From Oceanobacillus polygoni (GTDB lineage Bacteria > Bacillota > Bacilli > Bacillales > Amphibacillaceae), in the NCBI RefSeq assembly GCF_008304605.1, contig NZ_PIJY01000020.1:18025-82024 (forward strand): a stretch of 64,000 bases of DNA, given 5' to 3'. Positions 58,342 through 64,000 of this stretch are shown here, one piece after another. Position 1 is the first letter of the stretch, and each line of letters starts with the position of its first letter. The notes beneath the pieces are model-generated. The model was not told the origin of the DNA, ran no database searches, and worked only from the letters and a program-made list of their open reading frames with translations. The translations under genes and the position numbers were made by a program.

Positions 58342-59613
58342 ATGCAAAAGCTAATCCTATTTTTTCAAGATAAAATGGAAAGTAATCGTGACTTATTAAT
58401 TTTATTGCTCATTGGTGGACTCTATTCGTTGGGGATTTTTTTGTCCAATACGTTTGTTAATATTTACTTATGGAAACAATCGGGTGACTACATTACAATT
58501 GCTAATTATAATTTAGCTATCTGTCTATTCCAGCCAATTACCTTTATACTTGCAGGAAAGCTCGCCAAAAAAGTTGACCGGATTATTGTATTGAGATTGG
58601 GTGTTATTTTTCTATGTCTCTTTTTCTTATGTGTCCTTCTGATTGGTGAACAAGCATCTACGTATAATTTCTTGCTCGGTAGCTTATTGGGAATTGGTTA
58701 TGGCTTTTATTGGCTTGCTTATAATGTACTGACCTTCGAGATTACCGAACCTGATACGAGAGATTTCTTCAATGGCTTTCTTGGAATTCTACAATCATTA
58801 GGTGGAATGACTGGACCAATTTTAGCTGGAGCAATTATTGCTAAAATGACGGACAATATTGGATATACAGTAATATTCGGGATTTCCTTCGCCTTATTTG
58901 CTTGTGCAGTCGGCATTAGCTTTTTATTGAAACGGCGAGGTGCAGAGGGACTTTTTCACTTTAAACGTATTTTAGAGGAAAGGCATCGTAATAAAAATTG
59001 GAAAAGAATTCTTCATGCACATTTCTATCAAGGGTTAAGAGAGGGAATCTTTGCTTTTGTTATTTCAATCTGGGTTTTTTTAGTAACAAAAAGCGAGTTT
59101 GCGCTCGGAACCTTCAATATGTTCCTATCAGGCCTATCGGTAATTTTTTATTTGATAGCTACGAAATATATTAAACCTTCCATGCGAAAAAAAGCGATTC
59201 TGATTGGAGCGACACTTCTTTACTTTTCCATTTATATTATTATCATCGAGATAAACTATCTGTTACTCATGATTTATGCAGTTGTAATTGGAATTGCGTA
59301 CCCTGTAATAAACGTACCATATGTATCACTTACTTTTGATGTAATTGGTAAGGCTTGGAAAGCAGGCGAAATGCGTGTAGAATATATTGTGGTTCGTGAA
59401 TTGTTTCTAAATGGTGGTCGAATCTTGTCTATATTAGCTTTCCTAGCAGGTGTATCTTTGTTTCATGCGGAAGAGGTTATCCCGATTTTACTTGCGGTTT
59501 TCGGCGCAGGTCATTTTATGATTTATTTTTCTGTGCGTAAAATTTATCTTGGTAGTCCAAAGAAGAAAGAGGTTTTATTAAAAGAACAAATTACAGACGA
59601 AAAAAACCGTTAA
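58342..59613 (+). CDS. yqgE: MFS transporter (YqgE-like)
   Basis: A 423-residue major facilitator with about 11-12 membrane helices. The first half contains GKLAKKVDRIIVLRLG, an MFS loop 2-3 motif. The substrate is not predictable from sequence. It lies between sodA and pbpA as YqgE does in B. subtilis. AGGAGGAG precedes ATG 58342. Confidence 0.85.
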   Translation: MQKLILFFQDKMESNRDLLILLLIGGLYSLGIFLSNTFVNIYLWKQSGDYITIANYNLAICLFQPITFILAGKLAKKVDRIIVLRLGVIFLCLFFLCVLLIGEQASTYNFLLGSLLGIGYGFYWLAYNVLTFEITEPDTRDFFNGFLGILQSLGGMTGPILAGAIIAKMTDNIGYTVIFGISFALFACAVGISFLLKRRGAEGLFHFKRILEERHRNKNWKRILHAHFYQGLREGIFAFVISIWVFLVTKSEFALGTFNMFLSGLSVIFYLIATKYIKPSMRKKAILIGATLLYFSIYIIIIEINYLLLMIYAVVIGIAYPVINVPYVSLTFDVIGKAWKAGEMRVEYIVVRELFLNGGRILSILAFLAGVSLFHAEEVIPILLAVFGAGHFMIYFSVRKIYLGSPKKKEVLLKEQITDEKNR

Positions 59614-59766
59614 ATATGTTAAAATTAGAGATATGATTTATGGCAGATAAGAAAGTATGAAAAATTTCTTATCTGCATAAGTGCAACTAAGGTATTCACC
59701 AAAAAGATTAGGGAATGCCAAGTTTTCTATTGAGTAAAAATTATTATTTTCACTGGGGGAAAATAA

Positions 59767-61896
59767 ATGAGTAAGAAGAAAAAGAAGAAGAGAGCACAGC
59801 TTCCCTTTCGGATTAATATGCTGTTTTTTGTTGTGTTTTTACTGTTTTCCGTATTGATTCTACAACTTGGAGTTGTTCAGATTTTAAATGGGGAGGACTT
59901 CCAGCAGGAAATCGAACGAACCAACTTGGATACAACCAAAATCCCTGTACCTCGGGGTAAAATATATGATCGTAATGGTAATGTTATCGTCGATAACGAA
60001 GCTGTTTATTCGATAACATATACACCTCCAAAAGGTGTGCAAGCAGAAGATCGTCTAGAGCTTGCTGAGAAATTAGCAGCGTACATTGAAATGGATGATG
60101 AAGATACGCTTAAAGGGGTTACGGAAAGAAATCGAAAAGAATATTGGTATTTGCTAAACAAAGAAGAGGCAGATGATCGTCTTTCGGATGAAGAAAAAGA
60201 AAATATGACGAATGCAGAAGTATACCAAGAAACTCTCGCTTTAATAACAGAGGATGAAATTAAAGATTTTTCAAAGGAAGAGCTAGAAGTAATAGCAATC
60301 AAGAAGGAACTGGATAAAGCTTATTCTTTAACACCACAAATTGTAAAAAATAAAAATGTTACTGCAAAGGAATATGCAACAATAGCAGAGAATTTAGCTA
60401 AGCTACCTGGAATAAATGCAACAACAGACTGGAATCGAAAATATCCATATGGATCGACATTAAAGAGTCTGCTTGGTAGCATAACAACACAAGAGCAAGG
60501 AATACCAGCTGAAGAAGAAGCAAATTATTTAAGTAAAGGTTACAGCAGAAATGATCGAGTAGGCAAAAGTGGTTTGGAGTTACAATATGAGGATTTATTA
60601 CGCGGAAGAAAAGAACAAATCCAATATACGACGACAAAAAGTGGTGCGATTATTGGTTCAGAAACAATTGTTCAAGGTGAACGCGGAAAAGACCTTGTTC
60701 TAAGCATTGATATGGAGTTTCAAGAAGAAGTAGACAAGATTGTTCAAAAAGAGTTACAGACTGCAATAACAACTTATCCACATGCAAATCGTTATTTAGA
60801 GGATGCTCTTGCAGTAGTGATAGATCCTCAGACAGGTGATCTTTTAGCTGTTTCAGGAATTCACTATGACCGCGAAAACGGGGAATACGTGGATGCTGCA
60901 TTTAAGACATTGTCCGATGCACATGAACCGGGATCGGTTGTTAAGGGAGCTACTGTGCTGGCTGGTTTACAATCCGGAGTTATTACACCAGGACAGACGT
61001 TTTACGATAGCCCTATTCGAGTTGCTCAGACACCTCCCTTGAGGTCGGCGAGTTCAAATATAGGGACAATGGATGATATAACGGCACTAAAAAGATCTTC
61101 AAACGTATATATGGGCTACATTGCTTTAAAAATGATGGGAGAAAATCGCTACCCGTACCCAGAAAATGCCCCACTTTCGATTAATGATAACTGGCAGCAG
61201 GGCTTTCAAGAAATGCGTAATTACTTCAGACAATTTGGGTTAGGTTCGAGTACAGGTATTGATTTCCCACATGAATCGACAGGTTTAGAAGGAACTATTC
61301 GGACACCAGGCGAGCTTATGTATAATGCCATTGGTCAGTTCGATACGTTTACAACTATGCAATTAGCGCAATATACTGCTACGATTGCGAATGATGGGTA
61401 TCGTGTTCGACCGCATTTTCTCAAGGAGGCTCATGATCCAATTGCTTCCCAAGATGAATTAGGTCCATTATATAGTGCAGAGAATACCGAAGTGTTAAAT
61501 CGAATTCAAATGAGTGATGACAACATCAAACGTGTTCAAGAAGGGTTTCGTCAAGTATTCCAAACATCTGGGGGAACAGCATATGGGGATTTCGGTAATT
61601 CACCGTACAATCCAGCAGGAAAAACAGGTACTGCTGAGACGGCTGTTTATATGGAAGGACAAAAGCTTGCTGATACGAGAAACTTAGCATTAATAGGCTA
61701 TGCACCATTTGATGAACCAGAAATTGCCTTTGCGATTCTTACACCTTATACAGGAACGGACAATAATCATAGTATACCGCGAAAGATTGGTACACAAATC
61801 CTGGAAACGTACTTTGACCTAAAAGAAAAAAGGGATAAAGCTAGTGATGAAGATTCTGATCAAGAGGAGACAACTGACGAAGAGGAACAAGAATAA
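59767..61896 (+). CDS. pbpA: Class B penicillin-binding protein (PBP2A type)
   Basis: Transpeptidase for side-wall peptidoglycan. A 709-residue protein: basic N-terminus, one membrane helix (about 17-40), dimerization domain (about 55-310) and transpeptidase domain. The active-site SxxK is in GSVVKG, SxN in RSSNVY and KTG in AGKTGTAET. The acidic C-terminal tail is low complexity. GGGGGAAA precedes ATG 59767. In B. subtilis the pst operon comes next; here phoU does. Confidence 0.94.
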   Translation: MSKKKKKKRAQLPFRINMLFFVVFLLFSVLILQLGVVQILNGEDFQQEIERTNLDTTKIPVPRGKIYDRNGNVIVDNEAVYSITYTPPKGVQAEDRLELAEKLAAYIEMDDEDTLKGVTERNRKEYWYLLNKEEADDRLSDEEKENMTNAEVYQETLALITEDEIKDFSKEELEVIAIKKELDKAYSLTPQIVKNKNVTAKEYATIAENLAKLPGINATTDWNRKYPYGSTLKSLLGSITTQEQGIPAEEEANYLSKGYSRNDRVGKSGLELQYEDLLRGRKEQIQYTTTKSGAIIGSETIVQGERGKDLVLSIDMEFQEEVDKIVQKELQTAITTYPHANRYLEDALAVVIDPQTGDLLAVSGIHYDRENGEYVDAAFKTLSDAHEPGSVVKGATVLAGLQSGVITPGQTFYDSPIRVAQTPPLRSASSNIGTMDDITALKRSSNVYMGYIALKMMGENRYPYPENAPLSINDNWQQGFQEMRNYFRQFGLGSSTGIDFPHESTGLEGTIRTPGELMYNAIGQFDTFTTMQLAQYTATIANDGYRVRPHFLKEAHDPIASQDELGPLYSAENTEVLNRIQMSDDNIKRVQEGFRQVFQTSGGTAYGDFGNSPYNPAGKTGTAETAVYMEGQKLADTRNLALIGYAPFDEPEIAFAILTPYTGTDNNHSIPRKIGTQILETYFDLKEKRDKASDEDSDQEETTDEEEQE

Positions 61897-61900
61897 ATAC

Positions 61901-61939
61901 AAGCCTAAAATTTCACTAAATGAGATTTTAGGCTTTTTT
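61901..61939 (+). terminator. Intrinsic terminator after pbpA
   Basis: A 15-bp stem with one G-T pair (AAGCCTAAAATTTCA with TGAGATTTTAGGCTT) around CTAAA, then TTTTTA. Confidence 0.92.
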
Positions 61940-61949
61940 ATAAAGATAA

Positions 61950-61992
61950 ATTACACTAGGTTAACATTATCTTAATATTATTGCTATATAAT
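61950..61992 (+). promoter_or_regulatory. PhoP-box-like repeats and promoter of phoU
   Basis: ATTACA (61950), TTAACA (61961) and TTAATA (61972) are spaced exactly 11 bases; the last two match the PhoP consensus fully. A perfect -10 TATAAT (61987-61992) follows, but there is no -35 at normal distance, as expected of a PhoP-activated promoter. Confidence 0.6.
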
Positions 61993-62049
61993 AAGACTAC
62001 GACATTCCACTATTCGTGCAGAATGCAGTATAAAAAATGGGGGATATGG

Positions 62050-62703
62050 ATGACAACTCGTGAACAGTTTCATAGTGAACTTAATGCATTAAATGAAGAT
62101 ATTATTAAGCTGGCCAACGCAGCAGGCCAAGCCTTGGACGATGCGATTGACGCGTTATTTAGCCAGGATATAGAACTTGCAAGGCAGGTTATTAGTAACG
62201 ACAAAAAGATTGATCGTAAAGAACTTGAAATTAATGATAAAACAATTTTATTGATTGCCAAGCAACAACCAGTAGCTACCGATTTAAGAAGAGTTATTAC
62301 AGCTTTAAAAATTTTAACGGATATAGAACGAATGGCTGATAATGCTAAAAACATTGCTACTGCAACGATTCATTTAGGTGATAATGCGTCAATTATTCCA
62401 AATGATATTAGAAAAATGTATAATATGACAAAGGATATGATGTACGCTGCAATACAGGCTTACAAATATGAAGATATTTCAGTAGCTAAAAAATTAGCAG
62501 TGATGGATGATGATGTAGATCGTCTATACAAAACTATTGTGAGTGAATTACTAGGGGAAACTGCTGTCAATCCTGATAAAATACAATACATTATGCAAGT
62601 TGCATTCTGTGCAAGATATCTAGAACGCTTTGCTGATCATATTACAAATATAGGGGAAAATATCCTATATTTGGTTAAAGGCGAGAACTATAATTTAAAT
62701 TAA
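62050..62703 (+). CDS. phoU: Phosphate signalling protein PhoU
   Basis: A 217-residue, all-helical protein with two three-helix PhoU bundles. Metal-binding type motifs are DLRRVITALKILTDIERMADNAKNIA-like in the first half and RYLERFADHITNIGE in the second. ATG 62050 follows TGGGGG; the longer frame from 61981 runs into the promoter. No pst genes are adjacent, so it may act with the Na/Pi transporter or with pst elsewhere. Confidence 0.95.
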   Translation: MTTREQFHSELNALNEDIIKLANAAGQALDDAIDALFSQDIELARQVISNDKKIDRKELEINDKTILLIAKQQPVATDLRRVITALKILTDIERMADNAKNIATATIHLGDNASIIPNDIRKMYNMTKDMMYAAIQAYKYEDISVAKKLAVMDDDVDRLYKTIVSELLGETAVNPDKIQYIMQVAFCARYLERFADHITNIGENILYLVKGENYNLN

Positions 62704-62705
62704 TA

Positions 62706-62750
62706 AAAATGCTGGTAGTAGGGATCGCTCCCTACTACCAGCATTTTAAC
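62706..62750. terminator. Bidirectional terminator after phoU
   Basis: A 19-bp perfect stem (AAAATGCTGGTAGTAGGGA and its complement) around TCGC, shared by converging phoU and the yqzC-like gene. Confidence 0.9.
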
Positions 62751-62752
62751 GT

Positions 62753-63343
62753 TTATCGTGCAATTCGTTCTGCTATTTGGTAAAAACTCATATCACTGGA
62801 CACTTCAAATGTTCCAATTTGGACGCGAAGACTATACGCATGCTCATCTAAATAGCTATTAAATTCTGAAGCATTTTCAATAATGTTTTGTTCAGCTAGA
62901 AGCGCACTAATATCAGAAGAAGCCATACCAGGGCTAATTGTTAACGTGTACTGAATAACGTTATTCTCAGGCTCTTCCTCAACTTCTTCTTTTTCTTCTA
63001 TTTCCTCTTCTTCGTCTACCTCTTCATCTGCTTCATTATTGGATGATTCATCGCTAGTTTCTTCTTTAGATTCATTGTCTTTTTTATTTTTGGAGTCATT
63101 TTTATTTGAATTGGATTCTTCTGTTTCTGCATTTTCTACTTCTTGTTTTTTCTGAACGCTATATGAAATATATTCTTGTTGATCGAGAACGGCATATCCT
63201 TCGTTTTCAATATGTCCAATCATTTCATCTATGTCGATTTCTTCCACTGATTTAGCTGAGTCTTCAACAAAATAAAAAATGATGAAAAGGATAACCGCAC
63301 TGGTCAACAATCCTATTGAAAAAGAACGTACAGCATGTTTCAT
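62753..63343 (-). CDS. Membrane-anchored protein with MltG-like N-domain fragment
   Basis: A 196-residue protein with one N-terminal helix (about 9-27), a short conserved region (28-68) and a long acidic, low-complexity linker (about 70-130). A C-terminal domain of about 65 residues (YTLTISPGMASSDISALLAEQ, IIENASEFNSYL, IGTFEVSSDMSFYQIAERI) resembles the LysM-like part of endolytic transglycosylase MltG. The catalytic domain is missing. It corresponds to yqzC by position. AAGGAGA precedes the ATG at 63343. Confidence 0.75.
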   Translation of the reverse strand: MKHAVRSFSIGLLTSAVILFIIFYFVEDSAKSVEEIDIDEMIGHIENEGYAVLDQQEYISYSVQKKQEVENAETEESNSNKNDSKNKKDNESKEETSDESSNNEADEEVDEEEEIEEKEEVEEEPENNVIQYTLTISPGMASSDISALLAEQNIIENASEFNSYLDEHAYSLRVQIGTFEVSSDMSFYQIAERIAR

Positions 63344-63364
63344 AATTTTCTCCTTCTATGTTTG

Positions 63365-63601
63365 TTAATTGGATACACTGTTTTTTCCATCATTAGATTG
63401 TACGTCCTGCGTTAAATCTGCAGGCATAAGCTCTTCCTCTAAAATTTTAATTTGTTTCTTCATTTGATATGTATCCTGCATCGTCGTAATCGAAAGTTGT
63501 TCAAGCTGAGTTTCCAGCTCTTCAAATTTATCACTCATGAAATAGGACAAAACAAATAGAGCAACAGCAACAATAATAATGGATATTATTGCAACTAACA
63601 T
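63365..63601 (-). CDS. Small membrane-anchored coiled-coil protein (YqzD-like)
   Basis: A 78-residue protein: an N-terminal helix (about 2-20), then a coiled coil ([24 protein letters not shown]) and a short polar tail. It corresponds to B. subtilis yqzD by position beside rpmG. The function is unknown. GGAGGG precedes the ATG at 63601. It is transcribed together with the MltG-like gene, 21 bases on. Confidence 0.75.
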   Translation of the reverse strand: MLVAIISIIIVAVALFVLSYFMSDKFEELETQLEQLSITTMQDTYQMKKQIKILEEELMPADLTQDVQSNDGKNSVSN

Positions 63602-63777
63602 GGCATTCCCTCCTTTGGCATACATTATTAGTTATATCATAGTTTCACACAGGAGAAAACCATAATATTTTCAATTAGATTCTTGCTAAATTTAAAAAAA
63701 TCTGCTATTATAATTAAAGTCTGTACGTAATAATATGTATGATAAAAAGCAAGTTGTTAAAGTTTGGAGGGAAGAAC

Positions 63778-63927
63778 ATGCGCGTAAACATTACTTTAGC
63801 TTGTACTGAAACAGGAGACCGTAATTATATTTCAACAAAGAACAAACGTACAAATCCTGAACGTATTGAGCTTATGAAATATTCACCACGTCTTAAAAAA
63901 CACACTTTGCACCGTGAAACAAAATAA
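63778..63927 (+). CDS. rpmG: Ribosomal protein L33, Cys-poor form
   Basis: A 49-residue 50S protein beginning [19 protein letters not shown] and ending [10 protein letters not shown]. Zinc-binding L33 proteins have two CxxC pairs. Here only Cys 9 remains: the second position of the first pair is Thr, and the second motif reads YSPRLKK. It should not bind zinc in the classical way. GGAGGG precedes ATG 63778. Confidence 0.95.
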   Translation: MRVNITLACTETGDRNYISTKNKRTNPERIELMKYSPRLKKHTLHRETK

Positions 63928-63940
63928 ATGAAATTAAATG

Positions 63941-63979
63941 AAAAAACTCTTATCATATATATGATAAGAGTTTTTTATT
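63941..63979 (+). terminator. Intrinsic terminator after rpmG
   Basis: A 16-bp perfect stem (AAAAAACTCTTATCAT and its complement) around ATAT. The window ends just after a GGGGGGTGG site that probably belongs to the next gene. Confidence 0.92.
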
Positions 63980-64000
63980 TTTTAAGGGGGGTGGAATCAT

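Overview
The window is a low-GC Firmicute chromosome segment from a spore-forming member of the Bacillaceae. Gene order follows the Bacillus subtilis yqeG-to-yqgF region almost step for step. The sporulation genes gpr, spoIIP, yqfC and yqfD, a glyQS T-box, CIRCE control of hrcA, and SigA-type promoters and ribosome binding sites all fit. An Oceanobacillus/Virgibacillus-like genus is my inference from the general look of the proteins; I could not run a search. No phage, transposase, CRISPR array, defence or toxin-antitoxin system is visible.

Layout. 1-5.2 kb: yqeG, yqeH, aroE, yhbY, nadD, yqeK, rsfS and yqeM, a tight operon for ribosome assembly, shikimate and NAD synthesis. 5.3-9 kb: comEA, comEB and comEC for DNA uptake. 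9.1-14.1 kb: the small gene yqzM, then holA, rpsT (minus strand), gpr, spoIIP and yqxA. 14.3-27.1 kb: lepA, hemW, the hrcA-grpE-dnaK-dnaJ heat-shock operon, prmA, rsmE, mtaB, deoC, rpsU and yqeY. 27.4-30.3 kb: the NfeD/flotillin trio. 30.4-30.7 kb: copy A of an intergenic repeat. 30.9-38.7 kb: yqfC, yqfD, phoH, pgpH, ybeY, dgkA, era, yqzL and recO. 38.7-43.5 kb: T-box-controlled glyQ-glyS, then ccpN and ppsR. 44-52.7 kb: dnaG, sigA, an unknown membrane gene, cccA, trmK, a nif3-like gene, cshB, nfo and yqfT. 52.8-56.6 kb: small membrane genes, inverted repeat copy B, an orphan NfeD-like gene and a Na/Pi cotransporter. 56.8-57.4 kb: six tRNA genes. 57.6-64 kb: sodA, an MFS transporter, pbpA, phoU, an MltG-like fragment protein, yqzD-like and rpmG.

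Most genes serve translation and ribosome biogenesis, replication and repair, heat shock, membrane organisation and phosphate handling. The region looks vertically inherited. Variation from the B. subtilis plan is by loss or replacement: comER, cdd, yqxD, ispG, zur and pst are not at their usual places. A Na/Pi symporter and a solitary phoU are present, each behind PhoP-box-like repeats.

The best items for a second look are the paired PhoP-like promoters, the two diverged inverted copies of a ~280 bp GC-rich intergenic repeat, a glycyl T-box whose specifier appears to be GGA, a sigma-G promoter at gpr, a sigma-H-like promoter at dnaG, and a Cys-poor L33. I did not find a clearly new biological system.
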